Of a DNA stretch of 64,000 nucleotides, positions 46,888 through 58,557 are shown in pieces. The notes beneath the pieces were generated by a model that saw nothing but the letters and a program-made list of their open reading frames with translations, was not told where the DNA came from and did no database searches. The stretch covers positions 40,202,890 to 40,266,889 of the forward strand of contig JAOANR010000001.1 of the NCBI GenBank assembly GCA_030278955.1. The letters are read 5' to 3'. Positions within the stretch are counted from its first letter, which is position 1. Each line of letters begins with the position of its first letter. This stretch comes from Hygrophila difformis. Its lineage: Eukaryota; Streptophyta; Magnoliopsida; Lamiales; Acanthaceae. A program made the translations under genes and the position numbers.

Positions 46888-48474
46888 TCAACATGCCACC
46901 TTTAACAAATATTGTCTTTGAAGATGAGGCTTCATTCCCTTGATACCAATCCCGGACATATCAGCTTTAGATTTTCCTTGGTTGATCATCACATCTAGTT
47001 TTTCTTTGTTCTTTATCATGGCATCGATGTGACTGACTTTCACCACCAACTCAGAATTGGTAGACATTAGGGCATCTCTTTCTTCTTCCGATCTCTTCTT
47101 ATCACCACTGAACAAATCAACATTCTTAGTCAACTTCTTGATTTCTTTCTTCAAATCAGCAATCTCATCATCTTTATCGTCAACGGCATCATTTAGATCA
47201 CAAATTTGACCCAACAATCTTTTGTTTTCACCAACAGCACATTTGTAGTTTTCCTTAAGCTCATTGAATGCTTCAGCAAGCTCATCAAACTCCATATCAA
47301 CTTCAACAATATTGTCCTCTTGAGCTTGTTCAGATTTTTCAGAAGATGATGTGCTCCCATCAGCATGCACGGTGAATGCAATATTAACATCATCAGACTC
47401 TGCATCACTTGGTTGATCATCAGATGTCTCAACAACGTCGTCATCACTGAGTGTTGCTTGCAGAACTTTTCCACATCTTCTTTTAGCTGTAGGGCATTCA
47501 GACTTCTTGTGGCCAACTCCTCCACAGTCAAAGCACTACATATCTTTGTATCCTTCAGGCAGATCGTTTATAACAACTTTCTTGGTCTTTTTTTTGCTCA
47601 TCATGAGAAGAACTCCCTTTGTGGGGTTGTCTACCGGTTGTTCCAACTTTCTGTCGACTGCCATCATGTTTGTTCTTTCCAAATTCTTTAGCTCTCTTTT
47701 CTTGCAGCATCTTGGCTAACTTTATGGAGAGATATGCCTTTTCTTCCTTAGTAATATATGCACATTCACCAACGACCTTTAATGCAATACTCTTTGAGGT
47801 AGGAGGTTCCTCAAGATGATTCATCTCATATGTTTGCAAAGTACCAACAAGTGCTTTAAGTGACATGGTGTGCACCTTTTCCATTTCCTCAAGAGTTGAA
47901 ACTTTAGGACTATATCTCTTATAACAATGCGGAGCATCTTTCTAACCAACTTTCCATTATCATACACTAAGCCAAGCATACGTGCCTGATTCACTAGATC
48001 ATTGAATCGAGAAAAGTAGGTCGAAATAGTTTCATCCTCTTCCATCCTCATGCTGTCAAAAGCTGACTCAATCCGTTGTAGCTTGGTTGCTCGAACATCA
48101 GCAGAACCTTCATGAGCAATTTGCAGAGCATGCCAAGCATCATAGGCAGTGTTGCACATCGAGATCAACCTATATTGAGTTTTATCCACGGCACTGAAGA
48201 TGGCATTAAGTGCAGTAGTATTCCCCTGTAACTGAGACTTCTCTTTAGCATTATATTCCTCAATCTGTGCAGGACCAATATTGAAAATAGCTTTTTCTCC
48301 TTCAGCAGCATTTTCCTTTACTTCACGAACAGGTTGTTGCCATAACGTCTCAACAGCAGACCGTGCTTCTGGACCAAGAGACATTAAGAAGATCCGCATC
48401 CTAGATTTCCAATAGCAGTAGTTTGATCCATCAAACAGAGGTGGCCTTGTGACAGAATAGCCTTCACGACTCAT
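46888..48474 (-). pseudogene. Element D copia Gag, frameshifted
   Basis: ATG at 48474 (MSREGYSVTRPPLFDGSNYC). The N-terminal 200 residues are the copia Gag (UBN2-type) domain: YWKSRMRIFLMSLG, AWHALQIAHEGSADVRATKL and ISTYFSRFNDLVNQARMLG. The frame shifts after KMLR at about 47930 and the domain continues in another frame (TLEEMEKVHTMSLKAL). A zinc knuckle CFDCGGVGHKKSEC lies at about 47530-47490 directly after a TAG. An acidic stretch (SDDDVVETSDD) and a long coiled coil (FDELAEAFNELKEN, NKRLLGQICDL, EIADLKKEIKKLTKN) follow to 46888. The protein would form particles for reverse transcription in trans. The C-terminal coiled coil is longer than in ordinary copia Gag. Confidence 0.8.
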
Positions 48475-48509
48475 CCTGAAGATCGAGCTCAGTTAACTTT
48501 AGAGCCCCC

Positions 48510-48521
48510 GCTCTGATACCA
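48510..48521 (-). other. Element D primer-binding site
   Basis: Minus strand TGGTATCAGAGC close to the 5' LTR end (48524). Confidence 0.9.
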
Positions 48522-48523
48522 AT

Positions 48524-49373
48524 TGACAGGTCCCAGTTTAAAAGGATAAGCACATATATGAATGCGTTGTTGACGCGTTATCCAGAAAACCAACCAACAA
48601 TCAAAGGTATATCACAAGGCAGAAAACAAATGCAGAAAACAGAGAAAAACAGAGCATTTGTTGACCCGGTTCGATCAAACGGATCTACATCCGGGGGATC
48701 CCAATCCAGGCATTTCACTAACTCCAAAAGGCTCTCAGATACCCTCTGTTTACAACCCCAAACACCTTACCACACTAGGACTCAGTAACACCCAAGAACT
48801 CACCCTTCTTGACTGAACAGACTGTTGGACACCACTGTTCCAACATCCGCTGGACAACCCAATCCTAATGCTCAGTGCAGAGAGCTGTCTATCCTTAGAG
48901 CAGCTACTAAAACATTACGTTCAATAAACCAAACACCATATTCAGCTCACATTCATTTTCCCTCAAGATTAATCTACTCAAAAACAGAAAATGAATGATA
49001 AAATACTCAAAACAATCCAATCAAAATGATGGAAAGATTACCCAACTCAGAAACCCATTTTGATGGATGAACAATAACAGCTTTCTTCAATCTCAGGATG
49101 TGATTTCCATGGCAGCTTCCCAACACTCTCCTAAGGTTTTTCTCTCAAAATTCTCTATTTTGCTGTCATAGCCTCCAAGAAATGAGGGATAACCCTATTT
49201 ATACGAATATGCTCGAATCCTAGGCCCATTGGGGTGATTTTGGGCTGGGGCTAGGTCATTACAGCTCACTTGTATTCTTTGTCTTTTCCGCTGCACTCAG
49301 TTGGTTGTTCTTCGGTTGTTCGCACATCCTTCAAACAACGATTATCTTCACAACATAACTTAAATACCTAACA
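48524..49373 (-). repeat. Element D 5' LTR
   Basis: 850 bp, same length as the 3' LTR. Confidence 0.92.
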
Positions 49374-49709
49374 ATATTGATGCACTGGGAAATGTTGATT
49401 ATTTTTATGCAATTCTAAACATTTAAATGAGGACGGCACAATCTTAAATAGATACAATTTGCACTTTATTTTTTATTATTTTAATTTTATGCACTTTTAG
49501 TTGGTAAATTTATGTTTTGTGTTTGAATCCGCATCTTTAGCAATGTTTTGAACTCTTTAATGGACTTAAAATGATCTTAATCATCACTGGATGAAATAAT
49601 ATTCTGAATTCCCTGTGGATCGACCCGGTTACTTACTGATTTTTATTACTTGATGACAACTATCCACTTATGTCATAAATGAGGTGTTAAAATAAATCCA
49701 TCAATGTGC

Positions 49710-51182
49710 GAAAGGGAGGGAGGGCCTATGATGGCAAAACGGTCTCAAAAATTTTCACTAGACTTCTTTATGGGAGGGTCTACAGCTGTGGTAGCAAAAA
49801 ATTATTCATGAACCTCATGAACAATGTATTCTAAGAATTGTTAGATCAGTGTTCCAAGCATTTGCATCAAGTACTAAGAATCTTGCATAAGAATCAACTT
49901 TATGCCTAATTATCTAAATGCGACTTTTGGTTAAAGGAAGTGGCATTCCTCGAACATATTATATCAGCCAATGGAGTTTCGGTAGATCCAGCAAAGGTCT
50001 CAACAGTGACAGAGTTGTTACCTCCGACAAGCCCAACAGAAGTAAGAAGTTTTCTTGGATTAGCTCGATATTATATGCAATTTGTGAAGGATTTCTCAAA
50101 TATCACACGCCCCTTTACCCAGCTACTAAAGAAGGGATTAAAATACGAGTGGACTAATGAGTGTGATTCAGCTTTTCAGGAGCTGAAGAAATGACTCATG
50201 ATGACACCAGTATTAGCTCTACCATAAACAAATGAGGACTTTGAATTATATAGCGATGCTTCAAAAGAAGGCCTAGGATGCATTTTAATGCAACACCAAA
50301 GAGTTATTGTATACGCATTACTGCAATTAAACCCCCATGAGGAAAACTACCCGACAAACGCATAACAACCCCGTACTCAGTGCATCTAGGTGATAACAAA
50401 CTTCATAAAAACCTTAAAAAGATTTATTGGTGGCCAAAGATGAAAATTGAGGTAGCTAAGTGTGTGGCTCGCTCACTTAACACCCCATAAAGCTCTATGA
50501 CTTATTCAACCATTGGAAATCACAAGTTGGAAATGGGATATCATATCAACGGATTTCATCTCGGGACTACCGCGATCACCAAGAAGGATGGATAAAATCT
50601 GGGTGATTGTCGATAAATTGATGAATAATGCCATATTTATACCAATGAAAGATGCATGATCAGTGGATCAATCGGCAAAATCCTTCATCGAGAATGTGAT
50701 TCGGCGACATGGAGTACAACATGATATCATTTATGATAGAGATAGTAGGTTCGTCTCACATTTTTTGACCAAGTTACAAGACGCCCTCGGTACTAAAATC
50801 AAGATGAGCACCGCATTCCCCTCAATGACTGACGGACAAACTGAGAGCACAATTCAAACACTCGAGGACATGTTGAGAGCTTTTGTCCTTGAATTTCAAG
50901 TAATTTGGGAGAATCATTTTCAGTTGATTGAATTCTCCTATAATAATAGTTATCACACTAATAATGGCATGGCCCCCTTCGAAGCATTGTATAGACGTAA
51001 GTGCCGAAGTCCATTATGTTGGCACGTGAATGATAACGCTGTCATAGTAGGACCTCAACTCATTGAGGATATGGCCCAATAAATCAAGATCATTAAAGAA
51101 AAGATGAAGGCGGCACAAGACCGACAAAAGGGTTATGGTGATATAACATGAAAAGAATTGGAATTTCAAATTGGTGACAAGG
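49710..51182 (+). pseudogene. Gypsy pol remnant F with internal deletions
   Basis: RT relics start near 49800 (FMNLMNNVF, then ELLDQC), but the RT active-site stretch is deleted. [21 protein letters not shown] and [20 protein letters not shown] continue to 50194, then RNase H words to about 50340. A jump leads directly to the integrase zinc-finger region (YSVHLGDNKLHKNLKK), then WKWDIIS, DFISGLP and IYDRDSRFV, up to [15 protein letters not shown]. Several stops and frame changes are present. The frame is cut at 51182 by LTR E1. It is related to C and B but older. Confidence 0.85.
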
Positions 51183-52868
51183 TGTAACACCCGGTTTTTC
51201 AGACTCGCAGGTGTTACCGCTACACCTCCTAAATAAGGCTCGATTTGACACATCGACTTATTTAGGAGATGCTAAGGCCTAAACGAGTATATCAATTATT
51301 CATTTCAAACCACAATGTTTAAAGATAAAAGATATAATATTCTATAAAACCGAAGATCGTTTCTCAAAACAACATAAGGGGAGGGATAATAACTATCTTT
51401 AATATTACAGATAAGATAGTAAAACCAAAACGCAGCGTTGTCAAAAAGTCCAACATCTTCAAAAGTTACTGAAAATACTTTATGTAGAAAACATGTAGGT
51501 TTAGTGCTCCCTTCCCCTGTCAAGCTTTAATCTTAACCTGGAAGGAAAAAGGAAGAAGAAAGAAGGACTATTAGTGATGAATTCGCTAGTAAGTTCTCTA
51601 TACTCGGAACCAACAACCAACAAAGTCTAGACACAATATGGGCATTCTCGGATGAATAATCAGGAACTCAACAATACGATCAACGCAACAAGGGAGTCAA
51701 ATCCAAGGCCAGGGGCTCAAGAATGTGAACAACATAATAGAGGAGTCGAATCAATAATCAGGAGCTCAACAATAGGAACTACACAATAAGGATACTCTCA
51801 AATCAGTAACATGGAATTCAACAATATACATATTAATTTCAGGAGCAACCTGAAACTCAACACAGGCAACTGCCCGGACATAATTAACCATCTCAATGGT
51901 TGCATGCATGTTAGAGGGATTCAGAATAAACCTCATAATACCGGTATACTGACTAAATAGTGGGCCTCGCCCGGTTTGATTTAGATCAGGGGTCACTCTC
52001 TATGGCATTTTCCAGCGCCTACTGCATACGGACTGTGACACGGAAAGTAAACCTCAATCATCCTTGATATCTATTAACCAATAGATATTTACCCTTCAAG
52101 GGCACCCGCGGGCCAAAGATTCAACAACAAATTGGCTTACCTCACCAGGTTCAACAAAGATCATCAATGAATTGGTCTCACTCATATTATACCATGAAAC
52201 CCTATGTTGCCGTACTTTAGGCATATAATCAAAGGGTTATTTATATAGTGAGTTTCTACGTAAATCAAATGCAATTGGACCGAAGTAAAAAAAAAAAAAA
52301 AGGAAATGCGCGATGGAAAGCAAATAAAGCAGGAACAAAAGGGCAAACAAACAAATCAATGATCGAGGAACAAACAAATGATAATGCATAACGCAGGCCA
52401 ATAAAAAAACAATAAAAATCTATTACTAGTAGGGCAAGAACGAAAATAAATGCCAACTACTAAAGCAGGAACGAAACTAAAGGCCTACGACTAAGGCAAA
52501 AAGACGAACCAAATAATATGGAAAGTGAATAAAGAAAAGCCAAAGAAAGACACTAAATAAATATGGAAAGCGGATAAAGAAAGCGAATAAAAATAAAAAA
52601 ATGCGGAAAATATAGGGAGCTTACGGAAGAAATATAAGAAACTTACTCTACCACAAAATTTTAACTAACACCAAACCGCCTAGAAGAGCCTCGTCGCCTT
52701 CGCAGCTACTACTCTGCTTCCACAATAACTATTGTGGTCTTCCTATTGGTAGATTTTAACTAACACCGACCCGCCTAAAAGACCCTCATCGCCTTCCTAG
52801 CTACTACTCTGCTTCCAAAATTAACTATTGTGGTCTTCCTGTTGAAGGATGACTAGGGCGACGCAAAG

Positions 52869-52944
<76 letters not shown>

Positions 52945-53464
52945 TAAGTTGTTCGCTCACGTTTGCATGTAAGCTTGATAAAACATTTGATGAAAAAAAT
53001 GGGCTACGACGAAGCTGTATATATAGGGAAATAGAGAAGTAGTATATCAATTGGCAAACGATGTGGGACAAACTCATTTTACTATTAATAACCAAAGAGT
53101 AATAATAAGTAATATATTAAGGTCCTCCTCCACGTTGCATGGCTATGTATCTTACCTTTACATTTATATATTTTTTTTCTTTTCCTTTCTTTTTTACATG
53201 TCTGTTTTCTTTTAGTATACTTAACTAGTTAAGAAAATAATAATAATAGTAACAAGAAAATGCTAAATCATAAAATATATATACTGATAATTGTTTTTAA
53301 TTAATAAAATAGACTTCCCTAAACATAAAATAATTTAAAATGCAACCAATACCCCTTAGTAAAATTTTAATAACTTAAAAATGATCCCCAATATAATAAT
53401 GAGGATATAATCCCATAAAAATAATAGTAATAGATAGAGTATAATAAAAATTCGAAGTGTTACA
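51183..53464 (-). repeat. Element E 3' LTR
   Basis: TGTAACACCC...GTTACA. It contains (AAT)n of about 25 units (52870-52944), a TATATATA box at about 53018-53026 and the stem-loop module at 51572-51588. The U5 stem is a perfect 12-bp CTCCTAAATAAG/CTTATTTAGGAG (51228-51239 and 51257-51268). Confidence 0.88.
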
Positions 53465-54712
53465 ATCTACCCCACTTAAAAAAATGACTTCGTCCCCGAA
53501 GGTTAATACTTCGTTCCGGTTTTTTTTTAAAAGTAAGGTAAATAGTTACGAAAGCCAAAATAAAATATGTCAAAAATTAAACCGTACCATGTTGAGAGCA
53601 ACATGGTAAATTCGGTTGGGGTGTCACATTCTCCCCCACTTAAAATTCTAGTTATGCCCGCACAACTACGTCGTTTTCGGCGAGAAGTTCTGGATACTTT
53701 TGCCGCATCTCAGCTTCTGTTTCCCACGTTTATTTTTAGTGCGATGATTTGATCAAATAACTCTAACTAGGTGTACAGTCTTATTCATAATCTTTTGCTC
53801 CTTCGTGTCGATGATCCAAAGGGGATTCTTTTCATAAGTGAGATCGTCAACCAACTTTATCGTTTCTGGTTGGAGGACATGTGTTGAATAGTGAACGTAC
53901 TTTCGCAGTTGTGAGATGTGGAAAACATCATGTACTACACTCAATTCTAGTGGCATAGCTAGCTTGTAGGCGAGATTACCGACACACTCCAAAACTAGAT
54001 GGCCCAGTGAGTCATGTGCTCAATTTTTCCTTTCTCCCAAAATGCAATAATCCACGCATTGGAGAAATCTTCAACATCAACTTATCACCAACTTGATATT
54101 TAGCATCTATGTCATTGGCCTCGCGATTTTGGAGAAGTCTATAACGAAACGCCTATTATAGCCAGCTAAGCAAAGGAAGCTCTGTATCCTGGGGAAGTCA
54201 TTCAGCAAACATTGTCAAAGGGAAGTTAGTTAAGTTAGCTGGGTACCCGATGTTAGTAACCAACAAAGGGCTTCGAGGGAAGTGGTACAATCTCGTCGCG
54301 CAGAAAGTCGAATGGCTTCTGTCGCCAACGTATAAAGTGTAGTTGGTATACGGGGTCCCAAACTAGGCCCATCCGGAGGTGGCTGAATATGACCTCTTCT
54401 TCAGCTCTTCGAAATTGGACTTTTGATTCTCGGACTTCGTGTTGCAATCCCATATTCTCGAAAATCAGAGTAGTTACAGCTGCTACTGTCCGGTTCGAAT
54501 CATTCGGGCTGTCATTTTCTACAATGTTTAAATACCAACAATAGATAATACCTAGATAAAAATGGATATGGATATATGTTCCCAAACAACCAAAGTGTCG
54601 TACATTGCAATGTAGGAAGATTTTGAAAACATAGAATCCCTAGGAAGATGTGGTTTTAAAATTACTTATGCAGAAAAGAGTTTGGAAATAGTTGGACACT
54701 CTGATAGCACTC
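53465..54712 (-). pseudogene. Element E interior: chromodomain tail, RT scraps, leader ORF relic
   Basis: 53992-53753 encodes the integrase/chromodomain end ([18 protein letters not shown]), close to element B but mutated. 54100-54250 splices short scraps of RT and protease together after large deletions. 54585-54253 is the decayed leader ORF (NDSNRTVAAVTTLIFEN...), homologous to that of element B. Stops and frame changes throughout. Confidence 0.75.
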
Positions 54713-55220
54713 TGTAATACCCCAGTTTTTGGGACTCGCGGGTGTTACCGCCAAATCTCCTAAATGAGGCTCGATCTGACATATCGGCTTATTTAAAAGA
54801 TGCTAAGGCCTAAACGAGTATATCAATTATCCATTTCAAACCACAATGTTTAAAGATAAAAGATATAATATTTTATAAGACCGAAGATCGTTTCTCAAAA
54901 CAACATAAGGGGAGGGATAATAACTATATTTAATATTACAGATAAGATAGTAAAATCAAAACGCAGCGTTGTCAAAAAGTCTGACATCTTCAAAAGCTAC
55001 TGAAAATACTTTACGTAGAAAACATGTAGGTGTAGTGCTCCCCTACCCTGTCAAGCTTTAGTCTTACCCTGGAAGGAAAAAGGAAGAAGAAAGAAGGATT
55101 ATCAGCGATGAATTCGCTAGTAAGTTCCCTACACTCGGAACTAACAACCAACAAAGTACAGACACAATATGGGCATTCTCAGATGAATAATCAGGAACTC
55201 AACAATACGTTCAACGCCAC
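54713..55220 (-). repeat. Element E 5' LTR, truncated
   Basis: Begins TGTAATACCCC (terminal C changed). It matches LTR E1 until 55220, where LTR H starts; no continuation is found beyond H. Confidence 0.8.
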
Positions 55221-56110
55221 TGTAACACCCCGAATTTGATAACCCAGGCCGGGATGCTACCGCCACACCTCCTTAACAAGACACGACAGTTCGAGCTTGC
55301 CAAGGAGATGCACGGCTTATAGGTATTCAAAAGAATTTAAAACATTTCAATAATTGAGTCCGGAATAATAACAATACTTAATATCAAAATATGCAATGAG
55401 AATCATCCAGGCACGTCCAAGATTAAATAATGCAGCGGAAAGTAATCACGGCCAACATGGCCAAAACTCGGGTTTAACAGGCCCGATAAAAACATTATCA
55501 AATGCAAGGAATGAAAATGTCCATAAAAGTTTCCCCCAAATGCATGAGCATGCATCACTCGACATACTGTAATACCCGGAAATTTTCCAACATAAAATAA
55601 ATACAATAAATAAAATAAATATAATAAATAAAGAAATAAATGTAGAGGAAATGAGAAATGGAATTTAAATTGAAAAGGAATCAAAGTTTCGAGAACCCGG
55701 GAAGCCGAAGACAATCTAATCGAATAAATGGTTACACGGGGACCCGACACCCATGCACTCAATAACTCGAGTCCAAATATAAATTTAGGTCCGAATAAAA
55801 TTAAGATAGGAAATCGGAGCCCGAAGATACCCCGGAAATCCGAATCCGGGAACATAGGGGGATAGAAGTCCGAAAGAGAGGAGGAAACGCCCGACGGATC
55901 GCACGACCCCGCCCGGACCGAAGTCCTGGCGAAGCCGGCGCGGTGGCCGCGCGGTCGAAGAGGGTGGAGCGCGCCACGGCCGCGCCAAGCGACAGATTTG
56001 CCCGTTGTGTGAATCTCTCGCCCGAATGCGGATTTTTCGACTTTCGGTTGAACATCTCTCAACCCAAGACCCTTGGGGTCAGATTTTGGACGCCATAGGT
56101 CTTAGATATC

Positions 56111-56118
56111 TATAAATA
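56111..56118 (+). promoter_or_regulatory. TATA box of LTR G
   Basis: TATAAATA followed by a C/A-rich leader (about 56150-56180). Confidence 0.6.
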
Positions 56119-57170
56119 AGACCTTCTAGGAGCTCCGAATACTTTTACGAAACCCTACAACTCTCTACACATTCGAAACCCTAAATCCGGAGTCATCGGA
56201 GGCACGAAACCAAGACGAACGCTGTTGGACGAAAATTCTAAGAGCTCCATAGTCGTGGTAAGTCTCGATCCAATCCTTGTTCAATATACGATTCGAAAAC
56301 GAATCCTAATCTTCTTCTTTTCTCTTCTACACCTCGTATTGGATCTAGATCGTAGAACCCGACAGACGGAGAGGAGAAACGGTGGACTGGAATCCACGCC
56401 TTCGAATAGACGATCCCGGACGTTCACAAACTCTGTAAGTTAACTCTTACATGGTTTTGGGATGAATTAAAACATTCAAAACTAAAAGATTAACAAGAAA
56501 TCGAAAATCTGTCAATTTATACTTTCTACCGACGCAACAGATTTGATGAATTTTTCCGAACCTTAAAACGAATTCAAACGGAGAAACGTAAAACACGAAA
56601 AACGTTCCTAAGGCTTAGATCTATCTACTGTAAATTTTTGAGAATTTTTAGAGATGATTTTATATGTGAAAACCAACCGAAACCGAACTGCTTGAATCTA
56701 GATCTTGAAATCCTGGACAGAACTTAGGAATGATCTTGTTCACGTTTTTGACATAGGATCTAGACTGTTTTAGATCTTTGGCCGAACATGAAAGTCGTAG
56801 ATAATTGTCTTAAGATGATCTCTGTAAAATTTCATCAAATTTGGAGTTGAATTGCTATGGTAGAAATCGAAAGCTTTAAACTGTGATACATTAGATTCGG
56901 TCAGAATTGTTCTTCTGTGAAAATTGATGTTTTTGACCTATTTAGGTATCTCGATTGAAAAAGTTAAAACACGAAAGTTGTAGATCTCGATGTTTCAGAG
57001 TCAGACGTGAAATTTTGGAATTTTTGGAATTAAATCTGATTTTAGACGAATTTTAGAGTAAACTGTGGTTTACCGAGTCAAATCTTGAAATCTTGTTGAA
57101 ACATGGAATTAGCGTTTAAGGTTTAAATGATTGGGAATTCCTTATAAATAAAATACACATGAAATATAAT

Positions 57171-57338
57171 GCTTGCCGAAAGGCAATTGAAATATCCTGC
57201 TTGCCGAAAGGCAATTGAAATATCCTGCTTGCCGAAAGGCAATTGAAATATACTGCTTGCCGAAAGGCAATTGAAATATACTGCTTGCCGGAAGGCAATT
57301 GAAATATAAAGCTTGCTGAATGGAAATTGAAACATAAA
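57171..57338 (+). repeat. 28-bp tandem repeat, each unit a hairpin
   Basis: Six units (57171, 57199, 57227, 57255, 57283, 57311) of GCTTGCCGAAAGGCAATTG plus AAATATCCT. Units 1-4 form TTGCC-gaaa-GGCAA, unit 5 TTGCC-ggaa-GGCAA; unit 6 is degenerate. Confidence 0.95.
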
Positions 57339-57581
57339 CTTGAAACATGAGACATGAGATATGAAACTAGGAGACTCGAAAATTGTTCCTTTTGGATTAT
57401 GCTTTCAAATTATGTCCTATAAATTATATTGCTTTGCAAATTATATTTATGATCTTATGAAGTCTCTGTCGTTTGAATTGTTGTTAGATAAAAAATTAAA
57501 TTATGTGGTGTTGTGCACATGTTTTCTTTAAATATTAAATAATGGCTTTGAAACCCCATAGTTATGTATGTGTTAACTTAC

Positions 57582-57632
57582 TCAGCACGTAGTGCTGACC
57601 AAAACCATATTTTCTTTTTCTTTTTCTTCCAG
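57582..57632 (+). promoter_or_regulatory. LTR G stem-loop and acceptor-like module
   Basis: TCAGCAC-gta-GTGCTGA (perfect 7 bp), branchpoint-like GCTGAC, a T/C tract and CAG at 57630-57632. Confidence 0.6.
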
Positions 57633-58369
57633 AGTTGAGAATTATGCATCGTCATATGCATACACGGGAAGCTTGGGATGATATATTATTTTGAATTTTT
57701 GTATTAGACTAGATCTTGCATGAACTGGCCTGTTTAACCCGTGAGTAGGCCATGTTGGCCCTATATTTAAATTCCGCTGCATTATACATATGTAATTATT
57801 ATTTTTCCGCTGCAACTTTGATGTATTACTTTTAAATTATATATGAATGGGCTGTTTGAATATTTTAAATTCTGAAAAACCATAGCCTTGCATCTCTTTA
57901 GTGAGCTCGGAGAAACCGTGTCTTGCTAGAGAGGTGTGGCGGTGACACCCCGACCTGGGTGACCAAAAACCGGGGTGTTACACATACTCTGTAACAGAAA
58001 AGTAACAACGGAATCGTCAGTATAAAAATATACCGAGTAAGTCAATCCCTAACAAAACAATTTAAGGGGTTACATGGGTTTAATTAAAATTACACTTTTC
58101 ATGCATTACGAAATTAATTTAAAATTCATGGTTTACTCGCAGCGGAAAAACATGATTAATTTATTCAAGACGAGAATACATAATTTAAGGACTTAATTTA
58201 AAAGCGTAATTTAAAAGCATCATTTAAAAACATAATTTAGAAGCATAATTTAGAAACGTAATTTAGAAGCATAATTTAAAAACCTGATAAATAATTATAG
58301 CTTAATTAAATACGCACACAAGTCTTTTAAGTTTTATCCCGCAAACTAAGAAGAGGACACCATACCGGG

Positions 58370-58557
58370 GAGATCACTAATGAGGCAAGCTCAGTTCGTA
58401 GGACCACTAACGAGGCAGTTCAAATAAATGGGAGACCACTAACGAGGCAGTCTCAATAATTGTAGGACCACTAACGAGGCAGTCCAAATAAATACAGCGC
58501 GCGAGATCACTAACGAGGCAATCTCAGATACTAGGGAGACCACTAACGAGGCAGTCT
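58370..58557 (-). repeat. Tandem repeat with covarying arms in LTR H
   Basis: Six units carry CACTAACGAGGCA (one with T for C) flanked by complementary arms that differ between units: GAGAT/AGCTC, GGAC/GTTC, GAGAC/GTCTC, GGAC/GTCC, GAGAT/ATCTC, AGAC/GTCT. Confidence 0.9.

Larger units (their letters stand above)
45245..49373 (-). mobile_element. Gag-only copia-type retrotransposon D
   Basis: 4,129 bp, minus orientation, perfect target duplication ATATT (45240-45244 and 49374-49378). The two LTRs are exactly 850 bp (45245-46094 and 48524-49373) and differ at about 13 sites. The primer site for initiator Met tRNA is at 48510-48521 and a purine tract adjoins 46094. The 2.43-kb interior encodes only a copia-type Gag; protease, integrase and RT are absent without obvious scars. 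This fits the class described as terminal-repeat retrotransposons with a GAG domain. It would need an autonomous copia partner. Confidence 0.9.
43958..49690 (+). mobile_element. Probable Tat/Athila-type LTR split by element D
   Basis: 43958-45244 and 49379-49690 appear to be one LTR-like unit. The left part has a TATA box (ATATAAAAAG at about 44441) and a CATGTCAGGCTAAACCCATC block. The right part ends with CCCTGTGGATCGACCCGG, similar to the ends of Tat/Athila LTRs. Boundaries and target duplication are not resolved. Confidence 0.35.
51183..55220 (-). mobile_element. Gypsy element E, internally deleted
   Basis: A relative of element B, minus orientation, inserted in pol remnant F. 3' LTR 51183-53464 (2,282 bp). 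The interior (53465-54712) is reduced to about 1.25 kb. The 5' LTR (54713 onward) is cut after about 508 bp by LTR H. The primer site is decayed (CTCTGATAGCACTC at about 54699-54712). Confidence 0.85.
55568..57982 (+). mobile_element. Solo LTR G, gypsy-type
   Basis: 2,415 bp, TGTAATACCC...CGGGGTGTTACA, with perfect target duplication CATAC (55563-55567 and 57983-57987). No internal region is present, so it is a solo LTR left by recombination. TATAAATA at 56111-56118 and the stem-loop module at 57582-57632 are intact. Confidence 0.92.

Noticed and set aside
55403..56062. Minus-strand ORF of 219 codons
   Set aside because: It runs across the H/G junction and antisense to the G promoter region.
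57171..57338. CRISPR-like array
   Set aside because: Units abut with no variable spacers, and the setting is a plant LTR.
57116..57355. Three overlapping minus-strand ORFs with repeated ISIAFRQA
   Set aside because: The 28-bp repeat simply stays open in all frames; no evidence of coding.
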